Shown here piece after piece: positions 44,242 to 52,887 of a DNA stretch of 64,000 bases. Numbering within the stretch: position 1 is the stretch's first letter; each line of letters begins with the position of its first letter. This DNA is from CAWCDJ01 sp963778675 (GTDB lineage: Bacteria; Acidobacteriota; Terriglobia; Bryobacterales; Bryobacteraceae): assembly GCA_963778675.1 (NCBI GenBank), contig CAVZVI010000008.1, positions 62,001 to 126,000 of the forward strand. Direction: 5' to 3'. The notes under the pieces were generated by a model that was given only the letters and a program-made list of their open reading frames with translations, did not search any database and was not told the origin of the DNA. The position numbers were made by a program, and so were the translations under genes.

Positions 44242-45324
44242 CTATCTTGCGTTGGTGAGACGTTTGAATTCTCCGAGTTCGCGGGCTGCGTCCGCTTTGC
44301 GTCCCAGCCGCGAATATGCGAAACCCAGGCTGTAGCGGGAATCGGGGTTCTGCGGGGCGAGCTTCACCGCCAGTTCCAACTCCGCCAGGGCCTTCGCCGG
44401 CTGGTCTTTCGCCAGCAGCACCCGGCCGAGTTCCAGGTGAGTCGAAAAATCTTCCGGGGCGGCCTTTACCGCCCTCTCGCCGTATAGGAGAGCCTGGTCC
44501 GTCTCCTCCCGCTTGAGGTAGATGACCGTCAGGCTCACCAGTGCGAGCACATGATTCGGGGCGTGCTCGAGCGTCTTCTTGATCTCCACGATGCCGCGGT
44601 CCGAATCCTGCATGTTCAGGAACGCGCCGAAGCGAAAGTGTACATTGGGCTCGGAATCGTACTGCTGCACGACCGCCTGGAACTTTCGTTCGGCCTCCTG
44701 GTAATCCATCTCCATTCCCGAGGACATCGCGTCGCCGAGCTTATAGACCAGGTCGCGGCTCGCCTCGGGTACCTCGAAGGGCAGCCACGGCCGGCGCAGT
44801 CCCGCAATCCCGGCGGCCACGATCGTCTCGGGCGACTTCCGGTTAATCCGCGTCAACTCCGTGAGGGTCGTGATTGCCTCTTCGAAGCGGCCAGCTTTGG
44901 TAAGCACCAGGGCGTAGTGCAGGCGCGCGGAGCGGGCCAGTTCCACCGGTTCATCGAACTTGAGACGTTCCGCATGAGTGAAGCTCTCGAGGGCGGTATC
45001 GTAGCGGCGCAGCCGGTATTCGCAGAGCCCTGCCATGGTCCAGGCGGGAGCGCTGTCCGGCTTGACCTCCGCCATGTGGCGGAATATCGGAGCGCATTCC
45101 GAATACCGGTCGAGGTCGTAGGCGATCGAGCCCGCGCTCCAGAGGCCCTCCTCCCAGTTCGGATTCAGCCCCAGGGCTTGCCTGTAGAGTCCGAGCGCTT
45201 TCTCCAGTTGTTTGGCGTTGCGGGCGGCATCGGCCTGCCGGGAGAGCGCTTCGAACGACTGCGGCGGATTCTGAGCCCCGGAGGCGGTTGCGAACATGAT
45301 GAGGGCTAACGCGGCAATCGGCAT
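44242..45324 (-). CDS. Periplasmic tetratricopeptide-repeat protein
   Basis: A 360-residue protein with a signal peptide (MPIAALALIMFATASGAQ) and about eight TPRs (KQLEKALGLYRQALGLNPNWEEGLW, RRYDTALESFTHAERLKF, DQALLYGERAVKAAPEDFSTHLELGRVLLAKDQPAKALAELE and others). It is a scaffold of unknown partner, most likely for the VWFA-related protein encoded 10 bases downstream. A strong hairpin (45354-45384) separates it from the TonB receptor gene. Confidence 0.83.
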   Translation of the reverse strand: MPIAALALIMFATASGAQNPPQSFEALSRQADAARNAKQLEKALGLYRQALGLNPNWEEGLWSAGSIAYDLDRYSECAPIFRHMAEVKPDSAPAWTMAGLCEYRLRRYDTALESFTHAERLKFDEPVELARSARLHYALVLTKAGRFEEAITTLTELTRINRKSPETIVAAGIAGLRRPWLPFEVPEASRDLVYKLGDAMSSGMEMDYQEAERKFQAVVQQYDSEPNVHFRFGAFLNMQDSDRGIVEIKKTLEHAPNHVLALVSLTVIYLKREETDQALLYGERAVKAAPEDFSTHLELGRVLLAKDQPAKALAELELAVKLAPQNPDSRYSLGFAYSRLGRKADAARELGEFKRLTNAR

Positions 45325-45353
45325 CCTGCGTGTATCTTATCCAAAAACAGAGA

Positions 45354-45384
45354 AGGCGGCCGCCCCTCGTCGGGACGGCCGCCT
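45354..45384 (-). terminator. Rho-independent-type terminator of the TonB receptor gene
   Basis: On the minus strand GGCGGCCGTCCC pairs with GGGGCGGCCGCC around a GACGA loop. This 12-bp stem is extended by one A-T pair and starts 20 bases after the receptor stop. TTCTCTGTTTTT follows, an imperfect but real T-run. This is the clearest terminator in the window. Confidence 0.75.
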
Positions 45385-45403
45385 GTCGGATTCAAACCGG
45401 CGA

Positions 45404-48400
45404 TCAGAAGTAGAACTTGATCGCCACTTGCACCACGCGATGGCCTTGCTTGTTGGTCACATAGCCGAACAGCGGTGTATTGACTTTGCCGGTGTTGGGG
45501 TCGAAGCCCAGGGTCAGGTTGCTTCCGTTGAACGACCACAGCGGGTGGTTCAGGAAGTTGTAGCCGTTCAGGCGGAGTTGCAGCTTCTTCGATTCGGAGA
45601 TCTGGAAGTTCTTGAAGAGCCCCATATCCCAGTTGAAGAAACCCGGCCCGTACATGGGCGGCAGGACGCTTCCTCCGTTCTGCCCGATGGCGGTCGGGAA
45701 CGAGAAGCAGCTCGAATTGATGTATTGATTCGTTCCCAGACCCGACGTCGGATTGCACGTCAGAATCGGGTTGAGCTGGATGTCGTTCGTTCCCAGCAGC
45801 GACACGTTGCTGATGTTATAGGTCGTGCCGGGAACTTTCGCGCCGTTCAGGTTCATTCCAAAATTGCTCGCGCTATTACTCCCGCTGCTAAATCCAGCGA
45901 GGTTGGCGCCGCTTTCGAGTTGCAGGATGCCGGATAGCTGCCAGCCATTGACAAAACCGCCGGCGATCTTATGTCTGGAGAAATTCCCCAACTCGACCGA
46001 GTAGGCCATGTTGAAGATATGGGTTCGATTCGCCGGCTGCACGCCATAATCGTTGGCCAGGTTGAACTGGTCGACCGTGGCGTTGACGATTCCCATCGCC
46101 TTGCCGTACGTGTAATTCATGTTGACCGTGTACCGGCCCTTGGTGCGAACCCAGGTCATCTGTAAAGCGTTATAGTTGGCGTACCCCTTGTTGGTCGCGA
46201 GGTTCAAATCGGAGAAGCCCTTCAGAGGACGGAAGTTGTCCGCCGTCAGACTGTTGGGATCCACTCCCTGGTTGAGCATCGCTCCCACCGGAACCAGGTT
46301 GATATTCGATCCGGCTCCCGAGTTGAGCGCCAAGTCGTGGCTGGAGTTGCCTACGTAGGCCACTTCGAGGAGGCTGGACCACGGCAGCCGTCTGGAAATG
46401 GTGAAGCTGTAGCTGTCCGTGTACGGCTGCCGGTCGTCCTTGCTGTCGACGGCCGAAGGGCTGGATGCCTGGTCGGCCACGTCGATCGTATCGAGGTTCT
46501 TTGCAAGAACGGGAATGCCGTTCACATTGGCGCCAAGACTCCGGCTCACTACACCTGCCGAGACGTCCAGGCCGTTGGTGAACTGGCCGGAATGGTAGTA
46601 ATACCGGCCCCAGCCGCCGCGAAGAACCGTCTTGCCGCTGCCCGTGAGGTCGTACGCCATGCCGAACCGCGGCTGCCAAAAGACAGCCCTTGTCGGGAAT
46701 CCAGCCAGCGGAACGCTCGGATTGCGTTTGTTCCATTCAAATCCGCAATATTGCAGCGGAGTGCACGACGAGCTGTATTTCGAGTAGTCGAATATCGAGT
46801 ACCCGTACCCCAGCCGGTCCACCCAGGGCTGGAAGTGCGTGATGCGGAGCCCGAGTTCCAGTGTCAGGCGGCGATTGACCTTCCACGAATCCTGAACAAA
46901 GCCTTCGTACGTGTTGTAAGCGATGTCGTTGATGCGGTTGAACGAACTCTCCTGGTAGGAGTTGAGTGTGCCGCTGATGAGGTCGGCGTAGGCATTGCCC
47001 AGAGTGTTCGGGTTGCCAACGTTGAACTCCAGGAATCCGTTGGTGTTGTTGTTCGCGGGTTGCGCGTTGCGGATCCATTCCCAAAAGACGCCGGCTTTGA
47101 TGGTGTGGGTGCTGACCACCTTGGTCACGGTGTCACTGGCGCTCGGCATGTACTTGTTGGCATAGAGACCCGCGGAGGGGCCGCCTGCCTCGAAACCGCC
47201 GGGGTTGAACACCAGAGCGGCTTCTCCACCGCCCCATCCGCCGAAAGACGGAATCTGGGCTACACCGTTCTTAAACAAGCCTTTATAGTTGTAGCCGACC
47301 TTGGTGCGGTCCACCTTAGAGGGATCCTGGAAAACGTTGGGGAACCCGATGAAGGTGTAGCCGAACACGAATTCGTTGGTCATGCTCGGGCTGAAAACGT
47401 GAGTCAGCGATGCGGAAATCGAGTCCGAACGATTCTTGCCTTCCACCGGCGTGGGATATGGGACCTGTCCACCATTGCGCCACCAAAGCCCCACCGGGAA
47501 CAACTGCGTCTCACGCTGGAGGTTGTAGCGGACGAACAGCTTCGTGTTGTCGCTGATGCTGTAATCCACGCGCGACATCCACTGGGTGTTGTTCTGATTG
47601 AATGTCTCGGCTTGCACGTAATTGTAGCCGCCGTTCGCGTTCGAGTCGGCGTTCGGCTGCGGGAAGAGTTTCGCCAGAGCCTGCATGTTCGGGTCGATCA
47701 GGGACGGCGGCAGGATGCCGCCAGGAGCCTGCTGCAGGGCTGCCGCATTCAACTGTCCCGGGGGGCCGCCGGAAGCCGTGATGTTGCCTTCCTTGGCCAC
47801 CTCGGCGGGTGAGAAATTGCCGGCGATCTCGCCTGCGGTGGGCACGGTGGCTCGCAGCAATCCGGTATCGAGCGTTTGGTAGAAGTATTCGTACCCGGTG
47901 AAGAAGAAGAGCTTGTTGCGGTTCTTATTGAAATTGGTGCCGGGGATCAGGACCGGGCCTCCGATCGTGAATCCTGGATAGTAATACTTGTTCTCCGGCC
48001 GCTGCTGCCCGCTGGCGTTGAACAGCGCGTCGTTGGCGTTCATCGCGTAGTTGCGGGCGTAGAAGAAGCCTGAACCGTGGAAATCCCTGCCACCCGATTT
48101 GGCCACCGAAGTGACGACCGCCGGCCCCTTCTGGTTTTCGGCGCTGAAGTTCGAGGTGAGAACCTTGAACTCTTCCACCATGTCGGAGTTGGGATTCACC
48201 GGGGTGTCGCAGTTGCAACCGGGGTCCGAAACGTGGGCGCCGTCGGCGGTGATGTCCAGGGAATTGCTGGGTAAGCCGTTGTAGGAGAACGCGTTGTTCA
48301 ACGGGCTTTGACTGCCGGCGTCGCCGTTGGCATTGATGCCGATCGTTTCACCGGTGTAGTTCGACTTGTTGGATGTCCCGTTCTGGATGCCGAATCCAGG

Positions 48401-48898
48401 CATGATCTTAATGAACTCAGCGGCATTGCTGCCCACGGAGACGTAGCTCTGTAGTTCCTTGGTCGTAAGGGTGGCCGATTTTTCGCCGGAATCCACGGGG
48501 ACGATCGTGTCCGCCGTTCCGGTGATTTCCACAGTCTCTGAAGTTGTGCCGACCTTGAGCGTGGCGTTGATGTTGCGCTTTTCCGCGCCGCTCAACGAGA
48601 AACCGGAAACCTTGAATGTCTCGAATCCCTTCGCTTCAATCGCCACATTGTAGGTGCCGACCGGTACCGAGGCGAAGGTAAAATAACCATCGCCGTTGGT
48701 GACGGTCGTACGCACCGAACCGGACTGCGCGTCGGTGAGCGTGACCTTGGCGCCCACAATCGCCGCCTGGGAAGGGTCCGAGACGACGCCGGTCAGCGTC
48801 GCATAAATCCCCTGCGCGGCAAGCGTGGTCGCGAGCAACGTCATCGCGGCAATCGCTGCAACAATCCCCAACCACCTAGTGTTCAAAAGTTTTTTCAT
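45404..48898 (-). CDS. TonB-dependent receptor, Oar-like, with carboxypeptidase-regulatory N-terminal domain
   Basis: A 1164-residue outer-membrane protein. It has a signal peptide (MKKLLNTRWLGIVAAIAAMTLLATTLAAQ), a CarboxypepD_reg-like Ig fold (LTGVVSDPSQAAIVGAKVTLTDAQSG to FEVSGF-type text), a plug region (ETVEITGTADTIVPVDSGEKSA), and a long beta-barrel with many aromatic/Gly/Asn strands ending in a terminal Phe (VQVAIKFYF), the outer-membrane insertion signal. Such Oar/SusC-like receptors, numerous in Acidobacteriota, probably import oligosaccharides or peptides using TonB energy. ATG 48898 is chosen because the signal peptide begins there; GGAGGG lies 10 bases upstream. Confidence 0.93.
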   Translation of the reverse strand: MKKLLNTRWLGIVAAIAAMTLLATTLAAQGIYATLTGVVSDPSQAAIVGAKVTLTDAQSGSVRTTVTNGDGYFTFASVPVGTYNVAIEAKGFETFKVSGFSLSGAEKRNINATLKVGTTSETVEITGTADTIVPVDSGEKSATLTTKELQSYVSVGSNAAEFIKIMPGFGIQNGTSNKSNYTGETIGINANGDAGSQSPLNNAFSYNGLPSNSLDITADGAHVSDPGCNCDTPVNPNSDMVEEFKVLTSNFSAENQKGPAVVTSVAKSGGRDFHGSGFFYARNYAMNANDALFNASGQQRPENKYYYPGFTIGGPVLIPGTNFNKNRNKLFFFTGYEYFYQTLDTGLLRATVPTAGEIAGNFSPAEVAKEGNITASGGPPGQLNAAALQQAPGGILPPSLIDPNMQALAKLFPQPNADSNANGGYNYVQAETFNQNNTQWMSRVDYSISDNTKLFVRYNLQRETQLFPVGLWWRNGGQVPYPTPVEGKNRSDSISASLTHVFSPSMTNEFVFGYTFIGFPNVFQDPSKVDRTKVGYNYKGLFKNGVAQIPSFGGWGGGEAALVFNPGGFEAGGPSAGLYANKYMPSASDTVTKVVSTHTIKAGVFWEWIRNAQPANNNTNGFLEFNVGNPNTLGNAYADLISGTLNSYQESSFNRINDIAYNTYEGFVQDSWKVNRRLTLELGLRITHFQPWVDRLGYGYSIFDYSKYSSSCTPLQYCGFEWNKRNPSVPLAGFPTRAVFWQPRFGMAYDLTGSGKTVLRGGWGRYYYHSGQFTNGLDVSAGVVSRSLGANVNGIPVLAKNLDTIDVADQASSPSAVDSKDDRQPYTDSYSFTISRRLPWSSLLEVAYVGNSSHDLALNSGAGSNINLVPVGAMLNQGVDPNSLTADNFRPLKGFSDLNLATNKGYANYNALQMTWVRTKGRYTVNMNYTYGKAMGIVNATVDQFNLANDYGVQPANRTHIFNMAYSVELGNFSRHKIAGGFVNGWQLSGILQLESGANLAGFSSGSNSASNFGMNLNGAKVPGTTYNISNVSLLGTNDIQLNPILTCNPTSGLGTNQYINSSCFSFPTAIGQNGGSVLPPMYGPGFFNWDMGLFKNFQISESKKLQLRLNGYNFLNHPLWSFNGSNLTLGFDPNTGKVNTPLFGYVTNKQGHRVVQVAIKFYF

Positions 48899-49281
48899 CC
48901 GAACCCAGCCCTCCCAATTAGGCTTCCGCACAACCCACCGCGGACTTGCCAAGTAATATAAACCTACTAGGATCAGGAAAAAAGGCTAATGCGCAGGAAA
49001 TGTAGTGAACGGCACAGATGGCCCCCCGCCATTAACTTCAGCGAATTTCAACACATATTTCTGGCGCAACAACCCCTCCGGAATCAAAGAGCTGTGGAGT
49101 ATCCCTCGCGGGTGGATGCATCGGGTCTGCGCCTGCCACGGTAACGGAGCGAGGGGTTAACGGAGCCGGTTACGGCTGCGTTAACGGGAATTCAGACTTC
49201 TAAGTCTTTGATTTATCAGCCTCGACAGAGCTTCGCGGCCCAAGTTAGTGATAGAATCCTTGTCCTGGGGGGAAGTCTGTT
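48899..49281. other. Divergent intergenic region with a GTTAAC repeat cluster
   Basis: 383 bases separate the TonB receptor from the TPR-deiodinase gene, with no credible gene inside. A TATATT (48955-48960, minus strand) could be the receptor's -10, and TAGAAT near 49252 the -10 of the forward gene, both without good -35 boxes. At 49140-49186 a cluster reads GTAACGGAGC, GTTAACGGAGC, GTTACGG and GTTAACGG. The GTTAAC copies at 49156 and 49180 match those before the malectin regulator. Confidence 0.4.
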
Positions 49282-50734
49282 TTGTTCCGGTATGGTCTCT
49301 GCCTGGCACTATTGGGGGCAGGTCTGAGTGCGCAGCAGGTTCACCCGGAATGCGCCCTCGACCGGGCGATCGCCCTTCATCAGGCCGGTGACCTGGAGGG
49401 TGCCGCTCGGGAGTATAAGGCCTGCGTCGCGGCCGATCCGGATCGGGTAGAGGTCCGTTCCAACCTTGGAGTGGTGCTGGCTGGTCTCGGACGCTATCAG
49501 GAAGCGATCGATCAGTACCGCGCCGCCATCAAGCTCGCCACAACGGAGATCGCCGGCCGGCTCCGCTTCAACCTTGCCCTGGCCTACTATAAGTCGTCCC
49601 AGATTCCGGAGGCCGTCAGGGAGTTTCAGGCTCTACACAGCGCCAACCCGGGAGACCTGCGGATCGCCCTTCTCCTGGGAGATTGCTATCTCCAGACCGG
49701 ACAGTTCCCACGGGCGATCGACCTCCTCACCCCGATGACCGCACCACCAGGCGAACAGGACGCGCTGGATTACGTCCTCGGAATGGCTTTGATCCGGGGC
49801 GGGCGCGCGGCCGAAGGGCAGGTCCACGTAGATCGCATTCTGCGCCGGGGCGAGACGGCCGAGGGGCACTTTCTTCTGGGATCGGCATTGTTCATGGACG
49901 GAAATTACCCAGGTGCGGTGCAGGAGTTTGCCAAGGCCGCGGCCCTGAATCCGAAGGTGCCGTCGCTCCAATCCTACTATGGCCGGGCGCTCCTCTTCAC
50001 CGGAGACGCGGACGGCGCGGAGGCGGCATTTCGTAAGGAGCTGGCATTGAATCCAAATGACTTCGATGCCAACTTTCAGCTTGCCGCCATTCTTTCCCAG
50101 CGGGGCAAGACGGCTGAAGCGCGGCCCCTGCTCGAGCACGCGGCCGAACTGCGTCCGGAATCCGCGGAAGCGCGTGCCGCCCTGGAGCACGGATTCTCCA
50201 GGGTCCGTCCGGCGGACACCGGAGTTCCCGTGGGAGCTCCGGCGCCCGCGATCGCCTCTCTCTCACTGACCCGCCTGCCCAAACCGGTGGTGCTGGTCTT
50301 CGGAAGCTACACCTGCCCCAAGCTCCGGTTTTCAGCGGCCGACCTGAAGCATTCCTGGGCCGAATTCCATGATCGCGTCGATTTCCGTCTCGTTTACATC
50401 CGGGAGGCCCACGCCGAGGGCGACTGGCAGAGCACCATCAATCAAAAGGAAGGCGTCGATCTGGAGCCGGCGCACAATCTGGCGGAGAAGCAGGCACACG
50501 CCCAACTTTGTCTCCGCAAGTTGAGCCTGCCTTTTGCTTCCGTGGTGGATGGCATGGACGGCGCCGCTGAGAAGGCCTACAACGCGTGGCCCAGCCGTGT
50601 ATACCTGGTCGCCCGCGACGGCCGGGTGGCCTTCGACAGCCGCCTCGGGAGAGCAGGACTTCCGGGTGGCGGACTTCGAGGCCGCGATTCGTGAGATCCT
50701 TGCGGGAAGAGGGACCCATGGGCGTGCGCAGTAG
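49282..50734 (+). CDS. TPR protein fused to a deiodinase/thioredoxin-like domain, +1 frameshift near its end
   Basis: A signal-bearing protein of about 483 residues after repair. Residues 25-310 are TPRs (AIALHQAGDLEGAAREYKACVAADPD and others). The C-terminal domain has a thioredoxin fold of the iodothyronine deiodinase type: VVLVFGSYTCPKLRF carries cysteine where animal enzymes have selenocysteine, followed by VDFRLVYIREAHAEGDW. The frame breaks after SRLG (50647-50651). One base later it continues EQDFRVADFEAAIREILAG to a TAG at 50734; unshifted it ends at 50694. The TTG start has GGGGGGAAG seven bases upstream. It probably performs thiol or other reductive chemistry in the periplasm. Confidence 0.75.
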
Positions 50735-51860
50735 GATCGGGGTGGGGCTTGCAAGGTTGGCCTGTGCCGCCCTCCTGTGCCTGACTTCCTGGGCCCAGCC
50801 TCCGGGCGGCGCGGAAGCCATCCTCCGCCACGCCATCGAGTTGCATCAGGCCGGCGATATCGAGGGCGCCATCCGCGAGTACCGCGCCTACCTGAAGCAG
50901 AACCCGGAGAATGTCATCGCGCTCTCCAACCTCGGCGCGGCCCTATCGCGCAGCGGCCATTACGAAGAGGCCACCGTCGAATACCGGCGCGCGCTAAAGA
51001 AGGATCCCGACAACCTGCCGGTCCGGCTCAACCTGGCGCTGGCCGACTACAAGGCCGCGCGCATCGGAGAGGCGGCGGACGAACTCGAAACGCTCGTGAA
51101 GCGGCAGCCGGACAACCGGCAGGTTGTCTACCTGCTGGCGGATTGCGACCTGCGGCTGGGCGAAAACAAGAAGGTTATCGCCCTCCTTTCCCCGCTCGAG
51201 AAACAGACGCCCGATGACAAAGCGTTGATCTACCTGCTCGGAACGGCTTTGATTCGCGATAACCAGGCGGCGCGCGGACAGGTGCTGGTGGACCGCATTC
51301 TGCGGGACGGCGACTCCGCGGAAGCCCGCCTTATGCTGGCCGCCGCCAAGATGAACGTGCAGGATTTCTCCGGTGCGCTGGAAGATCTGAAAAAAGCGGT
51401 CGCGCTCAATCCCAAGCTCCCCGACGTCTATTCGTATTACGGGTTGGCCCTGCTTTCGACCGGCGACACGCCGGAGGCCGCCGTGGCGTTTCGCAAGGAA
51501 TTGGAATCCAACCCCAACGACTTTGTCTCCAACCTGCAACTCGGTGTGCTGCTCAAGCAGGACGAGGATTTCGCCGGCGCCCGCCAGTGCTTCGATCACG
51601 CCCTGATGGTGCGCCCGAACGATCCGGGTGTCCGTTACCAGTTGGCGACAATCGATCTGATGTCCGGCAAGATCGAAGAGGCTCGCGTTGCCCTCGAGCG
51701 GCTGACCAAAGAATCGCCGCAGTTCGTAGAGGCGCATGTCTCGCTGGCTACGGTCTACTACCGGATGAAGCGCAAGGAAGATGGCGACCGGGAGCGGGCG
51801 ATCGTCCTCAAGCTGAACGCGCAAAAGCAGGCCGCTGAACCGGGGGCAAAGGTGCCGTGA
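50718..51860 (+). CDS. Tetratricopeptide-repeat protein, tandem paralogue
   Basis: A 380-residue exported protein (signal GVGLARLACAALLCLTSWAQ) composed of about nine TPRs. Its repeats match the preceding gene closely (AIELHQAGDIEGAIREYRA against AIALHQAGDLEGAAREYKA, and the shared LLGTALIRDNQAARGQVLVDRIL region), so the two arose by tandem duplication. This one lacks the deiodinase-like domain. ATG 50718 overlaps the repaired end of the upstream gene by 17 bases. Its stop overlaps the GTG of the cytochrome gene (GTGA). Confidence 0.85.
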   Translation: MGVRSRIGVGLARLACAALLCLTSWAQPPGGAEAILRHAIELHQAGDIEGAIREYRAYLKQNPENVIALSNLGAALSRSGHYEEATVEYRRALKKDPDNLPVRLNLALADYKAARIGEAADELETLVKRQPDNRQVVYLLADCDLRLGENKKVIALLSPLEKQTPDDKALIYLLGTALIRDNQAARGQVLVDRILRDGDSAEARLMLAAAKMNVQDFSGALEDLKKAVALNPKLPDVYSYYGLALLSTGDTPEAAVAFRKELESNPNDFVSNLQLGVLLKQDEDFAGARQCFDHALMVRPNDPGVRYQLATIDLMSGKIEEARVALERLTKESPQFVEAHVSLATVYYRMKRKEDGDRERAIVLKLNAQKQAAEPGAKVP

Positions 51861-52876
51861 GAATCGTACTGCTCCTTCTGGCTCCCTTGCTGGCGCACTC
51901 CGAATCGCCTTCTGCCGGCGTCGCGGTTTGCGCGGAATGCCACCGGGCCGAGGCCGCCAGTTACCGGGAAACCCCGATGTCGCGCGCCCTGGTGCCGGTG
52001 GCCGATTGCGAGATTCTGCGAAAGCACGCGGACCTGCGGCGCGAAGCCGGGGGATACCAATACCGCATTGTCCGGCAAGGCGACGCCAGCATGATGACGG
52101 TGACCGGCGGCGGCCGGAGCCTGACCGTTCCCCTCTTGTGGGCTTTCGGGCGCGGCAAGGCGGGTCAGACTTACGTGTTCGAACGCGATGGCGTGTTTTA
52201 CGAGAGCCGCGTCAGTTTTTACCAGGCGCTGGACGGTCTCGATCTCACCATGGGGGCGGTAGGCGGGCGCATCACCAGTATCGACGACGCCGCCGGGCGC
52301 CGCATGGACATGATCGGGGCGCGCGACTGCTTCGGTTGCCACTCCACCGGCGGCGTATCGCAGGGCCGGCTGCACCTGGAGTCGATGATTCCCGGTGTGC
52401 AGTGCGAGGCGTGTCACGGGCCGGCCGAGAAGCACGTGGCGGCGATTCGAACCGGCAATGCCGTCGCGGCCAGGATGCCCAAACTCGCGGATCTGACTTC
52501 CGAAGAGATGTCGAACTTGTGTGGCCGCTGCCACCGGACGTGGTCGCAGATCGCGCTGAACGGGCCGCGGGGTGTCAACAACGTCCGCTTCCAGCCGTAC
52601 CGCCTCGCCAACAGCAAGTGCTACGACGCGTCCGACGCCCGGATTCGCTGCACGGCATGCCACGACCCCCATGGTCCGCTGGTCCGCACGGCCGCGTCTT
52701 ACGATTCCAAGTGCGCAGCCTGCCATTCCGCGGCGGCGCATACCAAAACATGCCCGGTGGCCAAGGCGAACTGCGTGACTTGCCACATGCCGGCGACCGA
52801 TCTGCCAGACTCTCACGCACAGTTCACCGATCATGAGATTCGCGTCGTTCGCGCGAACCAGCCGTATCCCGATTGA
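51857..52876 (+). CDS. Heptaheme periplasmic cytochrome c
   Basis: A 339-residue secreted protein (signal MRIVLLLLAPLLAHSES) with seven CXXCH haem sites: CAECH near the start (Cys25), then CFGCH, CEACH, CGRCH, CTACH, CAACH and CVTCH. A haem-free insertion of about 120 residues follows the first. The pattern resembles multihaem cytochromes of the c554/NapC-like and DmsE-like groups. It would act as a soluble or surface electron carrier. No membrane anchor is present, unlike the pentahaem protein at 34 kb. It starts with GTG overlapping the TPR stop and is followed directly by a CRTAC1 gene. Confidence 0.88.
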   Translation: MRIVLLLLAPLLAHSESPSAGVAVCAECHRAEAASYRETPMSRALVPVADCEILRKHADLRREAGGYQYRIVRQGDASMMTVTGGGRSLTVPLLWAFGRGKAGQTYVFERDGVFYESRVSFYQALDGLDLTMGAVGGRITSIDDAAGRRMDMIGARDCFGCHSTGGVSQGRLHLESMIPGVQCEACHGPAEKHVAAIRTGNAVAARMPKLADLTSEEMSNLCGRCHRTWSQIALNGPRGVNNVRFQPYRLANSKCYDASDARIRCTACHDPHGPLVRTAASYDSKCAACHSAAAHTKTCPVAKANCVTCHMPATDLPDSHAQFTDHEIRVVRANQPYPD

Positions 52877-52887
52877 TGAAGGACCCC

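Noticed and set aside
46337..47812. 491-codon plus-strand frame opposite the TonB receptor
   Set aside because: Val/Arg/His-rich shadow; the receptor's barrel strands and terminal Phe are on the minus strand.
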